Source: Lachnospiraceae bacterium (lineage in GTDB: Bacteria > Bacillota > Clostridia > Lachnospirales > Lachnospiraceae). Taken from it: a stretch of 27,409 nucleotides of DNA. A program made the translations under genes and the position numbers. Location of the stretch: NCBI GenBank assembly GCA_009774375.1, contig VSNO01000046.1, positions 1-27,409 on the forward strand. The letters run 5' to 3'. Under the pieces are notes generated by a model, which saw only the letters and a program-made list of their open reading frames with translations, was not told the origin of the DNA and ran no database searches. Positions 8,177-14,974 of the stretch are shown here, piece after piece. Position 1 is the first letter of the stretch. Every line of letters begins with the position of its first letter.

Positions 8177-9952
8177 ATGGAGTTTGCATCAGTTTATCAC
8201 AGAACCGTCGATAATTACTGTTATATGCTTGATGAGGATCAGCTGATCATCAATCTCAAAACCGGATATGATGTCAGGGAAGTGAATATCGTCTATGGAG
8301 ATCCGTTTGCGAACGGGATCCTGGGCGGCGGAGAGGAGTGGACTGGCGACAAGGCAAACATACCATTCAGAAAACGGCTGAAATACCAGCTTTGGTGGAC
8401 GACAACGATCAGGCCGGCTTTCAAACGGTTGAAGTATTATTTTGAACTGGTGACGGACACGGAGCGGTGGTATTATTTTGAGGATGGCTTTGTCAGTGAG
8501 GAACAGATGCAGATCAAAGGGCGGAGCAGACAGTGCTTTACCATGCCATGGATGAATCCTGTCGATGTCAATAAAGTGCCCGGGTGGGTGAACGAGACAG
8601 TCTGGTATCAGATCTTTCTAGACCGGTTCTGCAACGGGGATGCATATCTGAACCCCGGGAATACAAAGGAATGGAAATACGAGGGCGGTGTCGGTCATCA
8701 TGATTTCTATGGCGGCGATCTGAAGGGCATGACGGACAAGCTGGATTACCTCAGGGATCTGGGGATCACGGGAATCTATACGACACCGATCAATGAGTCG
8801 CCATCCAACCACAAATACGACACGACAGACTATGAAAAGATCGACCACATTTTTGGCGACGACGAGACCATGAAGAATTTTGTGGAGCAGGCGCATGCGC
8901 GCGGGATCCGCGTGATGATCGATGCGGTATTCAACCACAGCGGGTACTTCTTCAGGCCATGGCAGGATGTGCTGGAGAACGGGCGCGATTCCCGGTATTT
9001 TGACTGGTTCATGATCAACGAGTGGCCGCTGTCAGATCAGCGGGATGCTGCAAAGAGGGGGCAGCTCTATACGTTTGCCTTCTTTGATGATATGCCGAAG
9101 CTCAATACCAGCAATCCGACGGTCCGCGAATATCTGATCGGAGTCGCCTGCGGCTGGGTGAAGAAATACGATGTGGACGGGATCCGCATGGACGTGGCGA
9201 ATGAGGTGTCCCATGTATTCTGCAAGGAACTCAGAAAAGCGCTGAAATCGATCAAGCCGGATATCTATATTTTGGGGGAAGTATGGCATGATGCGATACC
9301 GTGGCTCAGGGGGGATGAATTTGATTCTGTTATGAATTATCCGCTCGCGGGAAGCATGAAGGACTTTTTCCTGGACAAGAGCCTTACAGGCGAGGACTTT
9401 GAGTTTATGATCAACCGCTGCTATACGAATTATATGCAGCAGACAAACGACGTGCTCTTTAATATGCTGGACTCGCACGACACGATCCGGCTCAGGAACG
9501 TGACGAGTGGACTTGACGAGTATGACTGCCTGTTTGCCCTGCTGTTCACGATGCCGGGCAGCACCTGCATCTACTATGGGACGGAGATCGGCATGGAGGG
9601 CGGTTTTGATCCGGACTGCCGCCGCTGTATGCCGTGGACGGATATCGAGCAGGGCAAATACAATGAACAGATCTCCATGACAAAGCAGCTCATAAAGCTC
9701 AGAAAAGAAGAACCGCTGATGCGGGAGCGCAATTTCCATTTCCCGGCTGACTATGCTGATCCGAGAGTGATCCAGTTCCAGAAGATGGGGTGGGGAGAGA
9801 CGCTCGAGGTGATCGTGAACAGCAGCGGAGAGGATATCGAGGTGATCAGGGACGAGGACAGCAAGATCATGTTCTCGAGGCGCCTCGAGGGCGATGTGCT
9901 CCATGTGAACGGAGTGTGTATCCGGTATCTGAGCAATAAGCAGAATATCTGA
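8177..9952 (+). CDS. GH13 alpha-glucosidase / neopullulanase-type maltodextrin hydrolase
   Basis: A 591-residue glycoside hydrolase family 13 enzyme. An N-terminal beta-rich domain (about residues 1-120) resembles the CBM34 module of cyclomaltodextrinase and neopullulanase. The barrel follows from about residue 135, with VWYQIFLDRF near its start. The catalytic triad is visible: nucleophile Asp339 (DGIRMDVANE), acid/base Glu368 (LGEVW) and transition-state stabiliser Asp435 (DSHD). There is no signal peptide, so it should act in the cytoplasm on imported maltodextrins or cyclodextrins. The frame extends back to 8105, but that stretch is not family-like; ATG 8177 follows a GGAAAGG purine run. 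A hairpin terminator follows the gene. Subfamily GH13_20 is the likely placement, with exact bond specificity undetermined. Confidence 0.9.
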   Translation: MEFASVYHRTVDNYCYMLDEDQLIINLKTGYDVREVNIVYGDPFANGILGGGEEWTGDKANIPFRKRLKYQLWWTTTIRPAFKRLKYYFELVTDTERWYYFEDGFVSEEQMQIKGRSRQCFTMPWMNPVDVNKVPGWVNETVWYQIFLDRFCNGDAYLNPGNTKEWKYEGGVGHHDFYGGDLKGMTDKLDYLRDLGITGIYTTPINESPSNHKYDTTDYEKIDHIFGDDETMKNFVEQAHARGIRVMIDAVFNHSGYFFRPWQDVLENGRDSRYFDWFMINEWPLSDQRDAAKRGQLYTFAFFDDMPKLNTSNPTVREYLIGVACGWVKKYDVDGIRMDVANEVSHVFCKELRKALKSIKPDIYILGEVWHDAIPWLRGDEFDSVMNYPLAGSMKDFFLDKSLTGEDFEFMINRCYTNYMQQTNDVLFNMLDSHDTIRLRNVTSGLDEYDCLFALLFTMPGSTCIYYGTEIGMEGGFDPDCRRCMPWTDIEQGKYNEQISMTKQLIKLRKEEPLMRERNFHFPADYADPRVIQFQKMGWGETLEVIVNSSGEDIEVIRDEDSKIMFSRRLEGDVLHVNGVCIRYLSNKQNI

Positions 9953-9966
9953 TGTCAAATACCTGA

Positions 9967-9995
9967 GGGGCATTTACGGCCCCTTTCGGTTTTGA
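9967..9995 (+). terminator. Intrinsic terminator after the GH13 gene
   Basis: GGGGC (9967-9971) pairs with GCCCC (9979-9983) across a short loop and is followed by TTTCGGTTTT. The stem is short but GC-pure, and it separates the GH13 gene from a fresh promoter at 10004. Confidence 0.6.
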
Positions 9996-10003
9996 ACAAT
10001 GGC

Positions 10004-10031
10004 TTGAAAAAGTCATGGAACTTGGTATAAT
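10004..10031 (+). promoter_or_regulatory. Promoter of the Uma2-like gene
   Basis: TTGAAA at 10004-10009 and a perfect TATAAT at 10026-10031 are 16 bases apart. The strong ribosome binding site AGGGGGTG follows before ATG 10061. Confidence 0.7.
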
Positions 10032-10060
10032 AAAAAGGAAGCGGGACAGGGGGTGCAGGG

Positions 10061-10582
10061 ATGGATATCAATTTACAGATTACGGATATGGCAGGAGCCA
10101 GACCTGAACATTCAGCAGTGATCGTGAATTTCGTTGCTGCAGTACGCAGGCAGTTAAAAAATAGTATGTGTTACGTGTTTTCTGATAATGTACAGTACAG
10201 ATTCAAAACAGAAGACGGGGATAACAAAACGGTCGTGCCGGACGCATCGATCAATTGCCGGGTCAGATCGCGCAGAGGGAATACATTTATCGACGCGCCG
10301 CGTTTTGTGATGGAAGTACTAAGCCCCTCTACTGAAAAATATGACCGGGGTGAAAAGAAGGAATTGTATCGTCAGCAGGAGATCGACGAATATTGGATCG
10401 TTGATCTGAGAGATCAAAAGGTAGAGATCTATGACCTTGATTATGACGAAACAGGAAAACCGCAGTATTACCTGTGGAAGATCGTCACAGAAAATAATAA
10501 AAGCGAGTTGAGGATGATTCATTTTCCGAATGTGAGAATCACATTTGACGATCTGTTTGATGAAGTGGATATGGAATATTGA
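10061..10582 (+). CDS. Uma2 / DUF820 family putative endonuclease
   Basis: A 173-residue protein with the Uma2 (DUF820) pattern: VVPDASI in the middle, then VMEVLSPSTEKYDRGEKK, and EYWIVD. These Asp/Glu/Lys positions correspond to the PD-(D/E)XK nuclease-like core of the family. The family is very common in cyanobacteria and present in clostridia, but its biological role is unsettled, so the nuclease label is a fold-based inference. It has its own promoter and is followed after 21 bases by a small gene, with which it probably forms a short operon upstream of hisS. No restriction or toxin-antitoxin genes are adjacent. Confidence 0.85.
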   Translation: MDINLQITDMAGARPEHSAVIVNFVAAVRRQLKNSMCYVFSDNVQYRFKTEDGDNKTVVPDASINCRVRSRRGNTFIDAPRFVMEVLSPSTEKYDRGEKKELYRQQEIDEYWIVDLRDQKVEIYDLDYDETGKPQYYLWKIVTENNKSELRMIHFPNVRITFDDLFDEVDMEY

Positions 10583-10603
10583 CTGGAAGGGGAGGAGTCA
10601 GAT

Positions 10604-10852
10604 ATGGCAGTATTTAGCGGTTTGGAAGATATGGATGAGCTTGAGGCAAAGAAAAGGGATCAGCAGGAGCAGGAGATCGAGAATATCATCAATATGCTTG
10701 ACGACAAGACGCTGAGCGGTGTGAGCCGCATCAAGGTCAACGTGTCCGAGGAGCAGCAGGAGGGTACAGTCAATACACAGTATCATCATGGCCGCTGTGA
10801 TGTGGGCAGTCCGTGGGCAAAGGGGACCACCAGAAATTTTGGGTGTGATTAA
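10604..10852 (+). CDS. Small Cys/His-containing protein of unknown function
   Basis: An 82-residue protein with a strong ribosome binding site (GGGGAGGAG) before ATG 10604, only 21 bases after the Uma2-like gene. The N-terminal half is highly charged and probably helical (DELEAKKRDQQEQEIENI). The tail changes character and contains YHHGRCDVGSPWAKGTTRN and a final FGCD, with two histidines and two cysteines that could bind metal or form a processed C-terminus. I do not recognise a named family. The sharp contrast between an acidic helical front and a Gly/Cys/His tail argues for a real, constrained protein rather than a chance frame. Confidence 0.65.
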   Translation: MAVFSGLEDMDELEAKKRDQQEQEIENIINMLDDKTLSGVSRIKVNVSEEQQEGTVNTQYHHGRCDVGSPWAKGTTRNFGCD

Positions 10853-10879
10853 TTTGCAGGACTGATGTGCTGATATGCA

Positions 10880-10907
10880 TTGACAGTGATGACGGAATGA
10901 TTATGAA
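10880..10907 (+). promoter_or_regulatory. Candidate hisS promoter
   Basis: A perfect -35 box TTGACA at 10880-10885 is followed after 16 bases by TATGAA at 10902-10907. Transcription would start about 15 bases before hisS, leaving no room for a T-box in this transcript; the 76-base gap shows no T-box motifs either. Confidence 0.5.
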
Positions 10908-10928
10908 ATTAAGAAATGAGGTACAAAT

Positions 10929-12191
10929 ATGGCACTGAACAAGAAGCCGGTGAATGGTATGAAAGATATCATGCCGGAAGAGATGCAGATACGTGACTAT
11001 GTGATGGGCGTGATCAGGGAGACCTACGGGAAATTTGGCTTTACACCGATCGAGACACCCTGCATGGAGAATATCGGGAACCTGAGCAGCAAGCAGGGCG
11101 GCGAGAACGAGAAACTGATATTTAAGATCCTGAAGAGAGGTGCGCAGCTCGATCTGGAGACCGCATCGACGGAAGCCGATGTCGTTGATTTTGGCATGCG
11201 CTATGACCTGACGGTCCCTCTTGTGAGGTATTATGCGAACCATGCAAATGAGCTGCCGTCGCCGTTCAAGGCGCTGCAGATGGGAAATGTGTGGAGGGCG
11301 GACAGGCCGCAGAAGGGCAGATACCGCCAGTTTATGCAGTGTGACATCGATATCCTCGGCGAGGAATCCAATCTTGCGGAGATCGAACTGATCCTCGCCA
11401 CGACGACGACGCTTGGAAACCTGGGATTTAAGGATTTTGAGATCCGCATCAATGACAGGAGGATCCTGAAAGCGATGGCTGCATACAGCGGATTTGGCGA
11501 GGAGGATTACGACAACATCTTCATCACGCTTGATAAGATGGACAAGATCGGGATCGAGGGGGTGGAGCGTGAGCTGACCGAGGCAGGGTATGACAGCGGA
11601 AATGTTGACAGATATCTTGCACTTTTTAAGGAGATGAATGCCTCGGGCGACACGCTTGCGTTTATCGAGGAGAAGATGACGGGTTTTCTCGATGAGGCAG
11701 TGAAGGCTGGTTTCCGGGAGATCATTGAGAGTGTCAATGCCACAAAGGGCGACTGTTTCAAACTTGTGTTCGATCCGACGTTAGTCCGCGGGATGTCCTA
11801 TTATACAGGCACGATCTTTGAGATCGCGATGCCCGAGCTGGGTGCGAGCTGCGGCGGCGGCGGGCGCTATGACAAAATGGTGGGCAGATTTACCGGAAAG
11901 GACGTGCCGGCATGCGGTTTTTCGATCGGGTTTGAGCGGATCATCCTCATTTTGATGGAGAGCGGCTTCAAGGTGCCCAACCAGAGCAAAAAGGTGGCAT
12001 ATCTGATCGAGAAGGGCGTGTCGGGAGAGGCATTGTGCGCTATTATCGCGGAGGCGCAGAAGGAGAGACAGAGCGGTGCACAGGTGCTTGTGGCGCGCAT
12101 GAACAAGAACAAAAAATTCCAGAAGGAGCAGCTGACGGCGGAGGGCTACGACGAGTTCAGGCAGTTCTATAAAGAAAATCTGAAAAATTAG
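10929..12191 (+). CDS. hisS: Histidyl-tRNA synthetase
   Basis: A class II aminoacyl-tRNA synthetase of 420 residues that charges tRNA-His with histidine in the cytoplasm. Motif 2 is present as NVWRADRPQKGRYRQFMQ, the histidine-specific loop as LVRGMSYYTGTIFEI, followed by GGGGRYD and motif 3 GFSIGFERI. The QCDIDILGEE stretch after motif 2 resembles the archaeal/eukaryotic-like HisRS branch more than the E. coli form. The C-terminal anticodon-binding domain is compact. The ribosome binding site is GAGG before ATG 10929. The endonuclease III gene begins 20 bases downstream and is probably cotranscribed. Unlike many Firmicute synthetase genes it shows no T-box leader here. Confidence 0.96.
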   Translation: MALNKKPVNGMKDIMPEEMQIRDYVMGVIRETYGKFGFTPIETPCMENIGNLSSKQGGENEKLIFKILKRGAQLDLETASTEADVVDFGMRYDLTVPLVRYYANHANELPSPFKALQMGNVWRADRPQKGRYRQFMQCDIDILGEESNLAEIELILATTTTLGNLGFKDFEIRINDRRILKAMAAYSGFGEEDYDNIFITLDKMDKIGIEGVERELTEAGYDSGNVDRYLALFKEMNASGDTLAFIEEKMTGFLDEAVKAGFREIIESVNATKGDCFKLVFDPTLVRGMSYYTGTIFEIAMPELGASCGGGGRYDKMVGRFTGKDVPACGFSIGFERIILILMESGFKVPNQSKKVAYLIEKGVSGEALCAIIAEAQKERQSGAQVLVARMNKNKKFQKEQLTAEGYDEFRQFYKENLKN

Positions 12192-12211
12192 CAGTTACGG
12201 GAAATGAGAAA

Positions 12212-12868
12212 ATGGCAACGAGGAACAAAAGTAAGAAGAAAAAGAAAGAGTTCGCGCTGGAGATCATAGAGCGTCTCAAAAAGGAGTATCCGGACTCGGA
12301 TTGTACACTGGATTACAATGAGGCATGGAAGCTCCTGGTGAGTGTGCGCCTGGCGGCACAGTGTACAGATGCGAGAGTCAATGTGGTGGTGAAGGGACTG
12401 TATGAGAAATATCCGACCATCGAGGCGCTGGCAGATGCGGATGTCGAGGACATAGAGTACATTGTCAGGCCGTGCGGACTGGGACACAGCAAAGCGCGGG
12501 ATATCAGCGCATGCATGAAGATGCTCCGCGACGACTTTGGCTGCAGGGTGCCGGATGATCTGGATACACTGCTGAAACTGCCGGGAGTGGGCAGAAAGAG
12601 CGCGAACCTCATCATGGGGGATGTGTTCGGCAAGCCCGCGATCGTGACGGACACGCACTGTATCCGGCTCACAAACCGCATGGGGCTGGTCGATCACATA
12701 AAGGAGCCAAAAAAGGTGGAGATGGCGTTGTGGGAACTGATCCCCCCCGAGGAGGGAAACCAGTTCTGCCACAGACTCGTCGACCACGGGCGGGAGGTCT
12801 GTACAGCGCGGACAAAGCCTTACTGTGACAGATGTTGTCTGAATGATATCTGTGAGAAGAATCTGTAG
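12212..12868 (+). CDS. nth: Endonuclease III (DNA glycosylase/AP lyase)
   Basis: A 218-residue base-excision repair enzyme that removes oxidised pyrimidines and cleaves at abasic sites. The helix-hairpin-helix motif LPGVGRKSAN carries catalytic Lys129, and Asp147 (VTDTHC) lies 18 residues later, the same spacing as Lys120/Asp138 in E. coli. The C-terminal 4Fe-4S cluster is visible as CTARTKPYCDRCCLNDIC; the first spacing is one residue longer than in E. coli. The N-terminus is unusually lysine-rich (NKSKKKKKEF), which could aid DNA binding. The gene lies 20 bases after hisS and shares its direction, so the pair is likely one transcript. Confidence 0.95.
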   Translation: MATRNKSKKKKKEFALEIIERLKKEYPDSDCTLDYNEAWKLLVSVRLAAQCTDARVNVVVKGLYEKYPTIEALADADVEDIEYIVRPCGLGHSKARDISACMKMLRDDFGCRVPDDLDTLLKLPGVGRKSANLIMGDVFGKPAIVTDTHCIRLTNRMGLVDHIKEPKKVEMALWELIPPEEGNQFCHRLVDHGREVCTARTKPYCDRCCLNDICEKNL

Positions 12869-12899
12869 AAAACAATGCAAGGGAAAGAGAGGAAGAAGG

Positions 12900-12992
12900 A
12901 TGTCTATATTTCACAGGATTTCGGATATACTAAAGGCAGATAAATTTGAGGAGACAGGACGGGATCCCATATGTCAGAATATGAAAAACTGA
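12900..12992 (+). CDS. Possible 30-residue ORF overlapping the next gene start
   Basis: ATG 12900 is preceded by the purine-rich GAGAGGAAGAAG and opens a 30-codon frame that ends at 12992, 21 bases inside the following gene. The start MSIFHRISDILKADKF is amphipathic and loosely recalls the first helix of PspA-type proteins. It could act as a translational-coupling leader. The short length and lack of a known family leave it weakly supported. Confidence 0.2.
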   Translation: MSIFHRISDILKADKFEETGRDPICQNMKN

Positions 12993-14773
12993 GTTTTCAC
13001 CCGATATCGATGGATGACAGGAACTGGATCAATGAGAGGCTGAAGGAGGAGGATCTTGACGCCTGTGAGTATACTTTTGCAAATAATTACATGTGGGCAA
13101 AGGGATTTAATGTACAGGTCGGAAGCGCTTATGGCTGTGGTGTGATCCGATACAGGGCGCAGGAACACTTTCAATATTCTTTTCCGTTTGGAAACGGGGA
13201 CAAGAGGGCGATGGTAGAGCACATCAGAAAGATATGTGCGGTACATGGCTGCAGACTCAGCATCTATCCTGTCACTGAGGAGCAGAGGGCGCAGCTGATA
13301 AAGTGGTTTCCGGGGGCGTTTGAGATCTGTTCGAACAGGGATGGCTTTGACTATGTGTATACTGTGGAGAAGCTCGCTTCGTTAAAGGGAAAGAAACTGC
13401 ATGGCAAACGCAATCATATAGCGCGTTTTATGGACGATGGCGACTGGCACTATGAACAGATGACGGAGGACAATATCGCAGAGTGCCGCAGTCTGGCAAA
13501 AGAGTGGATCGCACTGCGCGCCGAAAAGTGGAATGATGAGATGGAGCAGGAGGCAGAAGTGCTTGAGGTGGCATTTTCCGGTTTCAGGGAACTTGGCCTT
13601 TGCGGCGGCGTCCTGTACAAAGGCGGCAGGATCGTGGCTTTTACGATCGGAGAGCCGCTGAACCGAGATACATTCGTGGTACATTTTGAAAAGGCGTTAC
13701 CTGACCTGCAGGGTGCGTTCCCCATGATCAACCAGCAGTTTGTCCTGCACGAAATGCAGGACTATAAATATGTAAACCGTGAGGAGGACACAGGGGACCA
13801 GGGACTGAGAAAGGCAAAGCTGTCCTATTATCCGGATATACTGATGAGAAAATACAGGGCGGTCGAGAGTCATGTCGTTTTTGCGGATGATACGGTGTTT
13901 GAACCTGTCAAGGCGATGTGGAATCAGTGTTTTGGAGACGACAGGGCCTATATAGAGATGTATCTTCAGAACCGCTTTGAAAGTGAAAATATGTATGTGA
14001 TCTATCAGGATGACCGCCCGGTGTCTATGGCGAGCCTGCTGCCAGTGCAGGTGACGATCAATGGCAAAAAAGAGAATGCCAGATATGTCTATGCAGTGGC
14101 TACACTGCCGGAATACAGAAAACAGGGCTATGCATCAGAGATCATCAGGCATGCCTTTGAAAAATATATGGAACCGCTGATCCTGCAGCCGGCTGACAGG
14201 GATTTGCAGGAATATTATGAGAGACAGGGGTTCAGAGACGCTTTTGGTGAAAGTCCCTGCTGGATCTATGCCGGGAGATGCACAGAGCCGGCGGGCAGCC
14301 ATATTCTGGCGGCCTCGGGTCATGATCTGAGGGCGGCAGAGGAAACAGATCCGGAGAAAGAGATGGATATACTTGGCGGATGGCTGGTCTCCGAGGCGGA
14401 TGATAAGGAGTACAAAGCCGTGCGGGATGCTTTTTTTGACGGCGAGGGCTATGTGGAGTGGGACGGGCAGGCGATCGCTTATGCCATCAAAGAAAATCAG
14501 TTCTGCGGCGGAAGAACGCTTCTGCTGACTGAGGACAGAGACACAGAGGATCCGCAGAAGGCAGTGCTGATGTACCGGCGGGAGGGGGACAATATCCACA
14601 TTATGGAGAGCACGCTTGACGATGATGCACTGCACGATATTCTGCCGGAGCTTCTGGAACACACAGGGGCAGCATGGGCATACGAGCGCAATATGGGCGG
14701 AATGATACTGCTGCCAGAACGGTTTCAGGACTGGGACTGCAGGGATGGATACCTCGGATTGACATTAGGGTGA
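12971..14773 (+). CDS. DUF2156 - GNAT fusion protein
   Basis: A 600-residue multidomain protein. Residues about 1-300 match the DUF2156 pattern (phosphatidylglycerol lysyltransferase-like acyltransferase fold), with GKKLHGKRNHIARF, GGVLYKGGRIVAFTIGEPL and KAKLSYYPDILMRKY. Residues about 310-430 form a GNAT acetyltransferase with the acetyl-CoA loop region ATLPEYRKQGYASEIIRHAF. The last 160 residues contain no motif I can name and may be a third, diverged GNAT-like domain. The protein has no membrane helices, unlike full-length MprF, so it should be cytoplasmic. DUF2156 proteins use aminoacyl-tRNA or acyl-CoA donors; the acceptor here is unknown. The ribosome binding site before ATG 12971 is weak, so translation may be coupled to upstream reading. 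Confidence 0.85.
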   Translation: MSEYEKLSFHPISMDDRNWINERLKEEDLDACEYTFANNYMWAKGFNVQVGSAYGCGVIRYRAQEHFQYSFPFGNGDKRAMVEHIRKICAVHGCRLSIYPVTEEQRAQLIKWFPGAFEICSNRDGFDYVYTVEKLASLKGKKLHGKRNHIARFMDDGDWHYEQMTEDNIAECRSLAKEWIALRAEKWNDEMEQEAEVLEVAFSGFRELGLCGGVLYKGGRIVAFTIGEPLNRDTFVVHFEKALPDLQGAFPMINQQFVLHEMQDYKYVNREEDTGDQGLRKAKLSYYPDILMRKYRAVESHVVFADDTVFEPVKAMWNQCFGDDRAYIEMYLQNRFESENMYVIYQDDRPVSMASLLPVQVTINGKKENARYVYAVATLPEYRKQGYASEIIRHAFEKYMEPLILQPADRDLQEYYERQGFRDAFGESPCWIYAGRCTEPAGSHILAASGHDLRAAEETDPEKEMDILGGWLVSEADDKEYKAVRDAFFDGEGYVEWDGQAIAYAIKENQFCGGRTLLLTEDRDTEDPQKAVLMYRREGDNIHIMESTLDDDALHDILPELLEHTGAAWAYERNMGGMILLPERFQDWDCRDGYLGLTLG

Positions 14774-14810
14774 ATTAAAATATATCAATAAAAATGATTA
14801 ATTTTAATGC

Positions 14811-14839
14811 TTGCGAACTGCTTTAAATAGTGTTACTAT
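14811..14839 (+). promoter_or_regulatory. leuA promoter
   Basis: TTGCGA at 14811-14816 and TACTAT at 14834-14839 are exactly 17 bases apart. Transcription should start near 14846, so only about 33 bases of RNA precede the antiterminator-like element. This position sets the limit on the size of the leader. Confidence 0.65.
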
Positions 14840-14868
14840 GGAACTACAAACGAAAAAAGGAAAACGCG

Positions 14869-14952
14869 ATGAAAAAGTAGAGTGATACCGCGAAAGAAAG
14901 AAAAAGTCTTTCGTCTCTGCAATAGGAAAGTTGTGGAGCGAAAGATTTTTTT
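14869..14952 (+). promoter_or_regulatory. T-box-like antiterminator/terminator leader lacking Stem I
   Basis: The element reads like the last part of a T-box: AGAGTGATACCGCG at 14879-14892, then a downstream CGTCTCT. The antiterminator would pair AGAG (14879-14882) with CTCT (14915-14918) and CGAAAGA (14891-14897) with TCTTTCG (14907-14913). The competing terminator pairs TCTTTCG-T-CTCTGCAA (14907-14922) with TTGTGGAG-CGAAAGA (14931-14945) and ends in seven T (14946-14952). The bulge is UGAUACC rather than the T-box consensus UGGNACC, so pairing with the tRNA CCA end would contain a mismatch. A micro-ORF ATG-AAA-AAG-TAG lies at 14869-14880. No Stem I or specifier loop fits between promoter and antiterminator. 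Confidence 0.75.
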
Positions 14953-14974
14953 CTGGAAATGGAGGATGTAAGAC

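Noticed and set aside
9032..9973. 313-codon minus-strand frame opposite the GH13 gene
   Set aside because: It mirrors the catalytic barrel coding sequence and has no recognisable motif or good ribosome binding site.
10853..10928. T-box or other riboswitch before hisS
   Set aside because: The gap is only 76 bases and lacks the T-box consensus and a terminator stem.
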